Positions 35,031 through 44,419 of a stretch of DNA of 64,000 nt are shown one piece after another. The stretch is from Falsiroseomonas oleicola (lineage in GTDB: Bacteria > Pseudomonadota > Alphaproteobacteria > Acetobacterales > Acetobacteraceae), in assembly GCF_019029495.1 (NCBI RefSeq), contig NZ_JAERQM010000003.1, positions 186,001-250,000 of the forward strand. The letters run 5' to 3'. A model generated the notes under the pieces. It did not search any database, was not told where the DNA came from, and saw nothing but the letters and a program-made list of their open reading frames with translations. A program made the translations under genes and the position numbers. Within the stretch, counting starts at the first letter, position 1. Each line of letters opens with the position of its first letter.

Positions 35031-37070
35031 ATGAATAAGCCTTCCCAAGATGAATGGTTCGTCCTGGCGCCGTCGCTGCCCGAAGAGGGGGGCGCGCGCG
35101 CGGCCTTCCGCGCGCACGCCGAGCGACTGTCGAGCCTTTCGCAGCCCGCCGAAGATGGGGCAATCGAACGCGTCACAAACGAAGCGATGCAGCACCTCGG
35201 CGGCCTCTCTCGCACGGCACCGTTGCGCGCGGCACTCCTCATCCTAACGGACCTTGCCCACCAGCGATGGCCCATTCGCCTTACGACCGATGGATCCGTC
35301 GAAGTGAGACGCCCGGAGGAGCAGCGCCTCGACCCTCTGAGCGAGAAGGAGCGCATCCGCAGGCAGGAGTTGGTGAAGCGCGACGAGCAACTCCGCGAAC
35401 CATCGACCCGACGATTTGTCAGCGGGCTTGAAGCGAGCCATCTCTTTAAGGGTCGACGAGTCTCCGTCTTTTCGCTGATGCGCGACGGCCGTGAACTCGC
35501 GGCTGGACTTCGGCGTGTCCGATCATCAGATCCGGAGAGCGTCACCGCAAGCCTCAAGCAGATCGTCGATCCCTATCTTCAGTTTGTCGATGCTGGCGCG
35601 ACGTGCGAGCACACAGGCCTCGCCCTGCAGGACATCTGGCGCTACTTCCGCCACACATGGAGCAATCAGTATACGAGCACGCCAGGTCGGACGATGGCCT
35701 TCCTCGTCCGCGATCGTGCGTGCGATTACCACCCGATCGTTGGCATCGGCGCACTCGGCAGCCCGATCGTCCAAATCCGCGAGCGGGACGCCTGGATTGG
35801 CTGGCACCCGGATGCGTTTCTTGAGTTTGCGGACGAAGAAGGCTCTGTAGCATTGGCCGCCTGGCTGACGCAGATCGTCGATGCCAGTGTCAGCGAATGC
35901 TACATTGAAGACTTCATCGAAGAGCAGTTGCTCAAACCGGGAGATTTCCGAGCCCCATCCGTCGACGTCATCTCACAACTCACGGTTTACGCCGAGCGCC
36001 AGCGCGAGTTGCACCACAGGCTGGCCCGCAGCAAGGAGATGAAGCGCAGCGCGCGATCGAACGCCGAAAGCGCAGAAGCCCATTGGCGTAAGCAGGCACA
36101 GTCACACCTGTATCGCAGCAAGCGGGCACTCGCGCTGGCGGACATGTTCCGCGTCAAAATAGCCCTTGGAAAATTCTTATCGGAGAGCCCCACGGCCGAG
36201 GAGGTGCGAGCACTGCTGAAGGACCAAGAGGGCCGGCAAGCGATCAAGACTGTGCTTCGCAAGGCCAAGGCCGACCGCGTCGGCATCGCCATGGCCGACA
36301 TCACGGTATGCGGTGCGGTTGCCCCTTACGGTCCCATCCTAGGAGGAAAGCTAGTCTCGATGCTGGCTGCGAGCCCGGAAGTCATCGCAGCCTACCGGCA
36401 GCGATATTCCGACCAACAGAGTGAGATCGCGTCATCAATGGCCGGCCGTCCGATCGTGCGGCCGTCGCACCTCGTCTTCCTTGGTACGACGTCGCTCTAT
36501 GGCGTTGGATCGAGCCAGTACAATCGCCTCCGGATGTCGGCCGCTCGGCTCGGCGGCAAGGCCGACGAGCAACTCGTCTTCCTTGAACTCGGTCGGTCCG
36601 GCTCATACGGGACGTCTCACTTCGGGTCCGCGACTGTCGAGGCTCTGGTGGCACTCGTGCAGCAGTCACTTACCGGCCAGCGCGTAAACAGCATCTTCGG
36701 TGAGGGAGTAAGCCCGAAGTTGCGGAAGATCAGGGAGGGCCTGGATCGGCTGAAGCTACCTACCGACGCGCTTCTGATGCACGGCCGCCACCGCATCGTC
36801 TATGGCGTGCCGCTGATCCGAAACCTCCGCGAGTACCTCCTCGGAATGGACAGGGAACCGGACTACCTCTTCGACTTAAGTGACCCCAAGGCGGGAACGC
36901 GTGCTGTCGTGTCCTGGTGGATGGAAAGGTGGCTTGCTCCGCGGCTTAAGAACAACGACGCGCTGAGCAAGATGGCAGATCACTCGCTCGTACGTCCCAT
37001 TCGACACGGAGCTCGAGTCGTGCTTTCCCCCGAGGATCCGAACCAGACGTCCCTCTTTGATGATCTGTAA
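35031..37070 (+). CDS. DUF4338 protein, DruA-like
   Basis: A 679-aa protein with the DUF4338 fold known in DruA of Druantia type I. Recognisable blocks are GRTMAFLVRDRACDYHPIVG with IGALGSPIVQIRERDAWIGW (residues about 219-258), DITVCGAVAPYGPILGGKLV (423-442), GRPIVRPSHLVFLGTTSLYG (472-491), GSSQYNRLRM, and FGEGVSPKLRKIREGLDRL (556-574). The N-terminal 200 residues have no match I can name. The C-terminal tail is short (SLFDDL end). It is close behind the GHKL ATPase. It is longer than typical DruA; the activity of the family is not clear to me. Confidence 0.75.
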   Translation: MNKPSQDEWFVLAPSLPEEGGARAAFRAHAERLSSLSQPAEDGAIERVTNEAMQHLGGLSRTAPLRAALLILTDLAHQRWPIRLTTDGSVEVRRPEEQRLDPLSEKERIRRQELVKRDEQLREPSTRRFVSGLEASHLFKGRRVSVFSLMRDGRELAAGLRRVRSSDPESVTASLKQIVDPYLQFVDAGATCEHTGLALQDIWRYFRHTWSNQYTSTPGRTMAFLVRDRACDYHPIVGIGALGSPIVQIRERDAWIGWHPDAFLEFADEEGSVALAAWLTQIVDASVSECYIEDFIEEQLLKPGDFRAPSVDVISQLTVYAERQRELHHRLARSKEMKRSARSNAESAEAHWRKQAQSHLYRSKRALALADMFRVKIALGKFLSESPTAEEVRALLKDQEGRQAIKTVLRKAKADRVGIAMADITVCGAVAPYGPILGGKLVSMLAASPEVIAAYRQRYSDQQSEIASSMAGRPIVRPSHLVFLGTTSLYGVGSSQYNRLRMSAARLGGKADEQLVFLELGRSGSYGTSHFGSATVEALVALVQQSLTGQRVNSIFGEGVSPKLRKIREGLDRLKLPTDALLMHGRHRIVYGVPLIRNLREYLLGMDREPDYLFDLSDPKAGTRAVVSWWMERWLAPRLKNNDALSKMADHSLVRPIRHGARVVLSPEDPNQTSLFDDL

Positions 37071-37306
37071 AGGGACGGAACCGACCTGTGGCCACCTGAG
37101 TGGCCCCGACCGTACCCTCGTACGTGCCTCGAGGAGCTTTACTGTGTTGCGCTCCGCATCCAATATCATACAATCAAACACGTGATGGAAGACAGTCCGG
37201 TCTTCAGAGCCGCGTCTAGAGGGGGCCACTTGTTCCTGTGGAATCGAAGCCGTTGCTCAATCGCGGCGGACCGATGTCACGAGGCGCCTCGCCCTAACAG
37301 ACAGTT

Positions 37307-40300
37307 TTGGCGTTCGCTCCCCACCGTGGTCGGTGGTGGTGCTGCTTGAAGGATTTCCAGCGTCGCCTGACTGAGCGGTTCAGCGCGCTACGTGACTCGC
37401 GCCAAAGCGCGGTGTTCTTCGTGGAGCATGGTCTGGACGACGACGAATTGACAGAGTTGCGTGCCGAAGTGCGGGCCCGTTTGCGATTCCACGCCGTCGA
37501 CAGCGGCTGGTGGGACGACAACTATCTGTCGCTACTCGTCGCGGCTACGGAGGTCGGCTACCGGTACCGTGGTTCCGGGACGGACTTCTGGCCGCTTCTC
37601 GAAGAGGAACTGGGCCTCGAACTGCCGCCGGTGGGACGCCAGCGAATCAAGGATCTATTCGTCCGCGCGTCCGAGCAGTTCCGTGGAGCACGACCACCGA
37701 CGACCGCGTGGGCGGAGGCGTTCCACCTCATCGCGTGGCCGATTACCCATGCGCTTCTGCCACTAGAGTTCCACCGGCCCTTCGCGGCGACCCTCGCCAA
37801 CCTGCGCGTAGGTATGAGCGACTCGGACGAGGCTACGCTTTATCGAGCGGTCCGGAGCGCCGCGGCATATCCGACCGCGCGATTCGCCACCTTTCTGGAG
37901 GACCTCGGGGTGGTCGTGTCGCTCACTCGCAGCGTGCTGTGGCGGGAGGGGTATGACCTCAGTCCAGAAATCATTGGCCGGCTCTCCGCCGACCTAGAGG
38001 CGGACGACGTGGCTCGCCGTGGCGTCGCGGTGGCTCGGAGCATCCAGCGCGCAGCCAAGGCCGGCGCCAGCGGCCCAGTCCAACTCCCGGCCTTGACTAA
38101 AACAAAGGGAGCGCTCCAACTCAGGCTGACCAACGACGCGCTGCTCCTTGAGGCAGGTTTTCCGCTGCTAGACGCGACGATTGCCCCGCGGCTCCGTACC
38201 TCCCTACGTCGTAGGCGGTTCGCACCTCAGCTTTGGGGCATCACCGCGCGGGTCGCGAGCGACCAGTTGCTGTCGGGCCTCCCCTTTCCACTGAAATTCA
38301 CGGCGCTCCCGGAAAGGAACGCGCCGCTGTTTCCTGACCTCGACGGGGTCGGACTTGAGGCACAGGATCTGGCTGTCCTTCATGGATTCGACCTGGAGTT
38401 GGCACCTCCGCACCTATTTGCTGTGAGCGCGGAGGGCGATGTTGCGCGGCAGGTGCTTGGGACAACCATCACGGGTCACCGGACGTACTGGGTGCTAATC
38501 GGCGAGGGTGATGAGCCGATTCGTGGTTGCCCGACCGTCGGCGAGATCGGACCGCTGAGGTGTCTACAACTCGCACCTGATTCTGCCGGCGGCGCCCGCG
38601 CGCTCGCACAACTCGGCTTTGACGTGCGCCGCGGCGTGTCAGTGCGGTTTGCCGGCACGCCTTCGGTGGGACGTGCAGACGACATCCCGTCATTCGTCGC
38701 CGGAGACCAGCGCGTGCTGGTCCCACAGCGCTTGTCCGGCGATGAGGCGCTTGTCGTGCATCTCAATGGACGCTCGGCGGCGGCGACAGCGACTGAGGTA
38801 GTGCGTGTCGCTGTCGAGCCTGGCGAGCAACGGCTTCGCGTCGCCGGTGAGACTGACTCACGCGAGTACGTATTCCGAGGGGTCGGTGCACTGCCCCCCG
38901 TGGCGGCCTCGGTTCGCCTCGAGTTACGGTCTGAGGAGCGGACCGTACAAGCCCTCTTGGGCGGACGCTTCAGCTTCGTGGTCGACGGCGCAGCGCCTAT
39001 CGACGGCCTCCCTCTAACCATTGATCTAGAGGTCGGCGGGCGCGTCTTCACCGCGACGGGCGCGCTCGGCCCGGTCCCGCAAGCTGTCTCCTCAGAGCAC
39101 GCGGTCTTGAAGACCCTCCTCGACGAGGACGTGCGGGATTTCGTATCTGGTGCGGAGGCTGTCACCCTTCGCGCGCGGGTTGGCCACATCGCCGTTGCCG
39201 CCTGGGAACTGGAGCGTTTTGTCCGCCCCTGCTGGTGGCAGGGGAGGGATGAGCCGCAACTCCTCAGCGAGGGTGGCCCGCTCCGGTTTGGCGTCGTCAG
39301 TGCCGACGATCCCGTCAGCAAGCCGACCGAGGATGGGCTACGGAGCCGGACCTACTTGTTGGCTCCGATCGAAGCCGACCACCTGCAGTTCGGCGCGTTA
39401 GCCCCCTTTACGACGCTCTGCATAGCACCAAAACGCCTCCGGCTTAGCGACCTCGCGGTGGACGGCGCGACCAAGCCGAGGCTCGAGCGCCGGCGGCGTG
39501 GCAGCCGCGGCGGCGTCGGACTCGAGGATCTCGTGGAGGCATACCTGCGCTGGTCGCTGGCGGAGACGCGCAGCGCGATCGGCGAGATCCACCGCGGCCA
39601 GGTGGCAGCACGCATTGAGGAGTGGATGACGGAGGTGTGCTGCGGCCCCGAGTGGACGCGCGCTGAGGTCACGATCCCACACAAGAGTACCTGGAGCATC
39701 CTCGAGCAGGTATGTCAGGCCATGGCGCTCGGTCGCGACGGACTGACGGAACTGTCGGACGAACAAGAGACCCAAATCCGGCAACTCGCTGTCGCCGAAG
39801 TTCGCCGGTTGCTTCCGACATTGTGGACGCGCGTCGGCCCGCCGTCAGATCTTGGCGATGACGACTATGAGGTCCTCGATGGCGCATGGACAAATGCCTA
39901 CGAAGCGCTAGCAGCACGATATCGAGCACGCGGCCAAACCGACGCCGCAGACCAACTCGGCGACGCGGATCCCCACGAGAGCCTGGAGCGCTGGGATGAA
40001 GCATTCGTCCGCGTGCGGGAGCGCGTCGAGTTGCATGCGCTCGCGGCCATGCTGTTGCCTTCGGACAGCCCGGCCCGCCTCATGGCGCTCGAGGTCGGCA
40101 CGATGACAGTGGACGAAGTTGCAGACGAACTGTCGGCTTGGGCTACCTCGGCGCGCCGATCCTTTGGGGGCTCAGCGCCGACGCGTGATGCGCTGAAGGC
40201 CAGCTACGCGCTCTGGGTCGCGCCGGAACTGGCGCTGACCACCGACTGGCGAGCAGCCATCGACACGCTGCTGGTGGAGCGATCCGTCGCGCGCGCAACG

Positions 40301-40348
40301 CGATACCTCGCGCTGAGGGCCCGTGAAGCACGTTGGGGGGGCTTATGA
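37307..40348 (+). CDS. Unrecognised ~1000-aa defence-operon protein
   Basis: About 1013 aa with no family I recognise. The N-terminal 150 residues contain SLLVAATEVGYRYRGSGTDF and AEAFHLIAWPITHALLPLEF, which look like a conserved globular unit; further on are a beta-rich middle (HFDLELAPP-like and LGALPPVAASVRLELR regions) and a helical C-terminal 350 residues. No P-loop, zinc set or membrane helix is visible. The start is uncertain: TTG at 37307 is used, but a TTG at 37346 giving LKDFQRRLTERF is equally good, and neither has a clear ribosome site. The end overlaps the SNF2 helicase ATG (ATGA), so the two are translated together. The 236 bp before it hold a GGCCAC-CTGA-GTGGCC hairpin at 37090-37105. 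Confidence 0.7.
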   Translation: MAFAPHRGRWWCCLKDFQRRLTERFSALRDSRQSAVFFVEHGLDDDELTELRAEVRARLRFHAVDSGWWDDNYLSLLVAATEVGYRYRGSGTDFWPLLEEELGLELPPVGRQRIKDLFVRASEQFRGARPPTTAWAEAFHLIAWPITHALLPLEFHRPFAATLANLRVGMSDSDEATLYRAVRSAAAYPTARFATFLEDLGVVVSLTRSVLWREGYDLSPEIIGRLSADLEADDVARRGVAVARSIQRAAKAGASGPVQLPALTKTKGALQLRLTNDALLLEAGFPLLDATIAPRLRTSLRRRRFAPQLWGITARVASDQLLSGLPFPLKFTALPERNAPLFPDLDGVGLEAQDLAVLHGFDLELAPPHLFAVSAEGDVARQVLGTTITGHRTYWVLIGEGDEPIRGCPTVGEIGPLRCLQLAPDSAGGARALAQLGFDVRRGVSVRFAGTPSVGRADDIPSFVAGDQRVLVPQRLSGDEALVVHLNGRSAAATATEVVRVAVEPGEQRLRVAGETDSREYVFRGVGALPPVAASVRLELRSEERTVQALLGGRFSFVVDGAAPIDGLPLTIDLEVGGRVFTATGALGPVPQAVSSEHAVLKTLLDEDVRDFVSGAEAVTLRARVGHIAVAAWELERFVRPCWWQGRDEPQLLSEGGPLRFGVVSADDPVSKPTEDGLRSRTYLLAPIEADHLQFGALAPFTTLCIAPKRLRLSDLAVDGATKPRLERRRRGSRGGVGLEDLVEAYLRWSLAETRSAIGEIHRGQVAARIEEWMTEVCCGPEWTRAEVTIPHKSTWSILEQVCQAMALGRDGLTELSDEQETQIRQLAVAEVRRLLPTLWTRVGPPSDLGDDDYEVLDGAWTNAYEALAARYRARGQTDAADQLGDADPHESLERWDEAFVRVRERVELHALAAMLLPSDSPARLMALEVGTMTVDEVADELSAWATSARRSFGGSAPTRDALKASYALWVAPELALTTDWRAAIDTLLVERSVARATRYLALRAREARWGGL

Positions 40349-43300
40349 GCCGAAACCCCTACGTCGACCTCTGTCTGCACCTGCAGGCGCTCCGGCGCCA
40401 AGCGGAGGAGACCCGCACACCACTCGCGCCGGCGCTGGGAGTGGCGGGTTCGATTTACACCCACCAAGTTGCAAACGTGCTCCGAGTGCTGACGGACGTT
40501 CGGGTCCGGCACCTCCTTGCTGACGAGGTCGGCCTGGGCAAGACAGTCCAGGCGCTGATGATCCTCAATGCGCTGCGTAGGCAGCGCCGAGACCTGCGCG
40601 CCCTCGTCGTCGTACCCGACCGGCTGGTGCCGCAGTGGCGCGACGAATTGATGAACCGCTCGCACGCAGCGCCATACGAGACGATTGAGGCGGAAGACGG
40701 CCAATACGTCAGGCTGGCGTGGGAGGACCAACTCCGGCAGAGGGACGACGCTGTTCCGCCAAAGCTAACGCTTACTGACATTGACCCGACACGTTATCAG
40801 GTTCTCATCGTCGACGAGTTGCACCGCCTGCGCGGTGACCTTCAGGATCGGATTGTCCGCGTGTCGGGCGAGTTCGAGCACTTGCTCGTCCTGACCGCCA
40901 CTCCGTCATTCCAACGACCTGAGCGGCACGCGCAACTCTTTGCGCTACTCGAGCCAGAACGTGCAGCGCGCGCTCGCTGGGAGGTCGCAGACGATGCGGG
41001 TGAACTGGCGGTCAACGACGACATTTCGAAGTGGCCCGGTTGGGCGACACAGCGTATTGTCGACGCGCTGCTCGAGCGGGACCGTGCGGCGGCATCCGCC
41101 GCGGAGCAAAACACGCTGAAGGAGGCCGCGATGGCGCTTTGCGCCTATCGCCGCGTGATCCGCACCCGCCGTGTCGACTACAGCGGCGTTCTCCCTCGGC
41201 GCCAGCATCACCCAATCGTCGTCGAGCCTCTGGGCGCAGAGGTGGACCGCCAAACGCTCCTGTGGAGGTACTTCACCCACCTCGATAGTCTCAGTGCTCG
41301 GTTTGAACCCGTGCTGCTGGCCAAACGTGCCATCCTGAGTTCTCCGTCCATAGAGCAACGCGTCGACTTCTTTCGTCGACGCGGGCACGAGCGCGATGGG
41401 CTACTCGAGCGGGTGAAGCCACTGCTCCACAAGAGCGCCGGTGATTCGCGTGCCGACGCGCTCGTCGATCTGCTCGCAATGATCTGGTCGGACGCACCCG
41501 GGGAGCGCGTTCTTGTAGCGGCGCAGGATAACCTCACCGTCGACTACCTATTCGGGCTCGTCCAGGCGAGGCTACCGGAGATCGGCCCGATTGGCGCACG
41601 CGTCCGGCTCGTCGCTGCGCGCGTGCGCCAAGGCATGGAAACCGTTGCCGTCGAGGACCTGGGCGGATTCGGCAATGAGACGAACGAGAACCTGGAGGCG
41701 TTCCAGCGCGGCGACGCACAAGTCCTATTCGCGCCTGAGGCTGCGCAGGTCGGGCTCAACCTGCAATGCGCGCGCGTACTGGTACTCTACAGCGTTCCGT
41801 GGAGGCCGGAGGAGGTCGAGCAGTGGATAGGGCGGCTCGACCGAATTGGGAACGTGGCTGCGTTCTCGAGCGAGGGTGCGGCGCGTACGATCGATGTTTA
41901 CACGATCGCGCAGCGTGGCCTGGTAGACGAGAAGGTGGTCACCGTCCTTGGTAGGTTCAGCGCATTTGAGCGCAGCGTCAATCTCGACGGCGCGCACCTC
42001 GCCGAGGTCGCCCAGGCGATCGAGGACGCGGCGCTGCGTCCCGAGAACGCCAGTTGGCGCAGCCTTGAGGAGCGCACGGCGTTGATGGCGGCCGAGGATG
42101 CCTCCCAGGAACTCACCTCAGCCCTGCGTCCACACCTCCCATGGCATGTCGGGTGGGCGGCCGCTCTGCGCGAGCGGCTAGATGCGATGCAGCCGGTTCC
42201 GCCGGTCATCGGCGGCGCCCCCGGGTACTCGTCCGTGGGGCCGAAAGCCTGGGATCGGGCGATAGAACCAATGCTTTGGCTGCTCGATAAGGCGGGCGAC
42301 TATCACGTTCGTTCCAACATCGATCCTGACACGGGCACGAAGTTCCGCACGCTCTGGTACCGGTTCGGTGATTTCGCCGTGTCCGGCCGGAGGGAAGCCA
42401 GTGCAAAGGTGGTGTTCACGTTTGGCGCTGACCCGTCGCACGAGCGCAGTCCGCGGCACGCGCACGCCTTCATTACCCGCCGCGCGGATATCGGGACTCC
42501 CCCGCTTCGCTTTGTAACGATGACGCTCGACGGGTTAGCGATCCGCAGGAAACTCAGGTTCGCGAATTTTGGCGACCAACTACACGACGAACTCATCGAC
42601 AATTGGGCAAACCAGCAGGTCGTGCACCAGGCGCTGGACGTAACCTACTTTGATGATCACGAGTTGTGGCAGCACACGGAGCCGGGCTGGTTCCTGCTGC
42701 GGATGAGCACTGTCGACCCCGCTGAGGCACTGGCGCATCAGTTCACGCTTGAAGCGACAGAGCGCGCGGTGGCCGCGGTGGTCACTAGGTCGCCTAACGA
42801 AAAGCTTGTCCAGTTGATGGCCCCATTCGCGCGAGCGGCAGAATGCGCGCTTGAGGCCGACGCTCGGTGGCTCCGCGCTGCGCTTACGGCGAGGACCAAC
42901 CTTTGCGTGCGGAGGAAGACGCCGGCCGGGTGGCAGGACGTTCCGCAGCAATGCATCGCGGCGTTGATGAACCCAATGGCTCACGAGCGCGAAGGACTTC
43001 CCCGAGCGGCAACGCTCCCCGAGCCCGACGCCGCGATCAAGGCCGAGCTTCGTCAGGTGCGTGCGGGCGAGCAATGCGGCGGCGTCGTTTGGAGCGCAGA
43101 GCGGTCCTCTTTTGTCGATGAGTTGCGCGCCCGGCTCTGCGTCGTCGCAGAAGAAGCAGGTGATGCGTGGGAGTTAGCCCACCGGGAATTGATGCGAGCC
43201 GAGGCGACGTTGGCGGACACGCGGGAGCGTGGAAACAGAGCGCAGATTACGCGCGCAGAGAATCTCCGCGATGCTGCCGCTGATGCCGCCGCAATGACTA

Positions 43301-43416
43301 AAGTGTATTGGGCTCAACGCGAGGCATGGCTCCGCGCCTGCGAACCAGCAATCGTCGGCCTACGGCCGCGCGAGAGGCTGGTCGCGGCCATCCGTGCAAG
43401 AAAACCCTCTAACTGA
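40345..43416 (+). CDS. SNF2-family helicase
   Basis: A 1023-aa superfamily-2 SNF2/RAD54-type ATPase. Visible are the motif I, LLADEVGLGKTVQALMIL (residues 57-74), motif Ia/Ib ALVVVPDRLVPQWRDEL, motif II VLIVDELHRLR (DELH 157-160), motif III LLVLTATPSF, and the C-terminal lobe with LFAPEAAQVGLNLQCARVLV and YSVPWRPEEVEQWIGRLDRI. The last 450 residues have no recognised domain. Relatives are found in DISARM (DrmD), Zorya (ZorD) and Dpd systems, as DNA translocases. The ATG overlaps the previous stop and has GGGGGG 5 bp upstream. It converges with the 336-aa gene, overlapping by 8 bp. Confidence 0.9.
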   Translation: MSRNPYVDLCLHLQALRRQAEETRTPLAPALGVAGSIYTHQVANVLRVLTDVRVRHLLADEVGLGKTVQALMILNALRRQRRDLRALVVVPDRLVPQWRDELMNRSHAAPYETIEAEDGQYVRLAWEDQLRQRDDAVPPKLTLTDIDPTRYQVLIVDELHRLRGDLQDRIVRVSGEFEHLLVLTATPSFQRPERHAQLFALLEPERAARARWEVADDAGELAVNDDISKWPGWATQRIVDALLERDRAAASAAEQNTLKEAAMALCAYRRVIRTRRVDYSGVLPRRQHHPIVVEPLGAEVDRQTLLWRYFTHLDSLSARFEPVLLAKRAILSSPSIEQRVDFFRRRGHERDGLLERVKPLLHKSAGDSRADALVDLLAMIWSDAPGERVLVAAQDNLTVDYLFGLVQARLPEIGPIGARVRLVAARVRQGMETVAVEDLGGFGNETNENLEAFQRGDAQVLFAPEAAQVGLNLQCARVLVLYSVPWRPEEVEQWIGRLDRIGNVAAFSSEGAARTIDVYTIAQRGLVDEKVVTVLGRFSAFERSVNLDGAHLAEVAQAIEDAALRPENASWRSLEERTALMAAEDASQELTSALRPHLPWHVGWAAALRERLDAMQPVPPVIGGAPGYSSVGPKAWDRAIEPMLWLLDKAGDYHVRSNIDPDTGTKFRTLWYRFGDFAVSGRREASAKVVFTFGADPSHERSPRHAHAFITRRADIGTPPLRFVTMTLDGLAIRRKLRFANFGDQLHDELIDNWANQQVVHQALDVTYFDDHELWQHTEPGWFLLRMSTVDPAEALAHQFTLEATERAVAAVVTRSPNEKLVQLMAPFARAAECALEADARWLRAALTARTNLCVRRKTPAGWQDVPQQCIAALMNPMAHEREGLPRAATLPEPDAAIKAELRQVRAGEQCGGVVWSAERSSFVDELRARLCVVAEEAGDAWELAHRELMRAEATLADTRERGNRAQITRAENLRDAAADAAAMTKVYWAQREAWLRACEPAIVGLRPRERLVAAIRARKPSN

Positions 43417-44419
43417 GCAGGGCCCAAAGATCAGGGACGTCGGCGGCAACTCGCCACCTCCATCTTCCAGCCGGAACCCCGACGATGTCCAACGCGGCGC
43501 GAAGTTGTCCGGGTAGTGGCCAGGTCACCTGAACCTCATCGCCGGAGTACCGAACAATCTCCGCTGGACCAATGGCTCTGGAACGCGCGAGAAGCGCCCA
43601 TCGCCACTCGTCATGGTCGAACAGGTCGAAAGCCCGCCGCTCATTACCGTCTACGGAGACCAGCGTGGGGAGCCAGTGATCGTCCCCGTGGCCTCGGCGA
43701 TACGCGCACCACACGCCGTCCGGGGCGGCATCTCGCCAGCGCCCCTCAAGTGTCGCAGCGGCGTGTCGTCCGAAGAAGCCACCCGGCTCACCCGCCAGCA
43801 TGCGGATCTCGGCGTCGGGGTCGACCTGAAGCCACTCCTCGCTGGCAACGTCGACCAACTGCTCCCAAAACGTCGCGAGAGCGACCTGGTCTGCGCGGAT
43901 GGCGTCACCAGAACGCCGCGCTGCGTGGCGCAGGAAGCCAAGCGGATGCAGCCATTCCGCCAGTGAGACCTGCCGGGCGCCGCGTGCCTCGAGCGTCGTG
44001 GCCTGTTCCTCGCTGGCCATCTCGACCCGTACCGCCACGTCGGTAGGGTCCAGCGTCGCCATTCGGGGCGTTTCGGATGGCACGGCGACCGGGCCGAGCA
44101 CGACCGCGATGCCGCTGCCCGAGGCTACCCAGCGAGGTTCCGCTGGCGCGATGTATGCCTCGTGACCGACCGCGACTTCCGCGCATTCGCCGATTGCGAT
44201 GAGCCGCTCGAGTACGCGCGGGACGATGTCCGTCGGCACGTCGCCGGCCCGGAGTTGCTCCCTGGCGTACTTGAGAAGCGCACGCTTCGTGCAGAGACCC
44301 CAGCGCCCCATGGCATCGCGCATGAATTGAGCGACCGCGCGCGGGCTTGCGTTACCCTCGGGATCGATGGAGCCAAGGTCGCTTGCGAGTTGGGCACGCG
44401 ACAGGGTTTCTATCGTCAT
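43409..44419 (-). CDS. Unrecognised 336-aa protein, last gene of the minus operon
   Basis: No family recognised. The N-terminal 90 residues (PRAVAQFMRDAMGRWGLCTK, then RALLKYAREQLRAG, VPRVLERLIAIGECAEVAVG) look like a helical, winged-helix-like unit. The C-terminal part is rich in tryptophan and acidic residues (FDLFDHDEWRWALLARSRAI). The ATG overlaps the NERD-helicase stop by 4 bp, so it is co-translated with it, and its stop runs 8 bp into the convergent SNF2 gene. It may be a regulator or specificity subunit of the helicase complex, which is inference. Confidence 0.65.
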   Translation of the reverse strand: MTIETLSRAQLASDLGSIDPEGNASPRAVAQFMRDAMGRWGLCTKRALLKYAREQLRAGDVPTDIVPRVLERLIAIGECAEVAVGHEAYIAPAEPRWVASGSGIAVVLGPVAVPSETPRMATLDPTDVAVRVEMASEEQATTLEARGARQVSLAEWLHPLGFLRHAARRSGDAIRADQVALATFWEQLVDVASEEWLQVDPDAEIRMLAGEPGGFFGRHAAATLEGRWRDAAPDGVWCAYRRGHGDDHWLPTLVSVDGNERRAFDLFDHDEWRWALLARSRAIGPAEIVRYSGDEVQVTWPLPGQLRAALDIVGVPAGRWRWRVAADVPDLWALLS

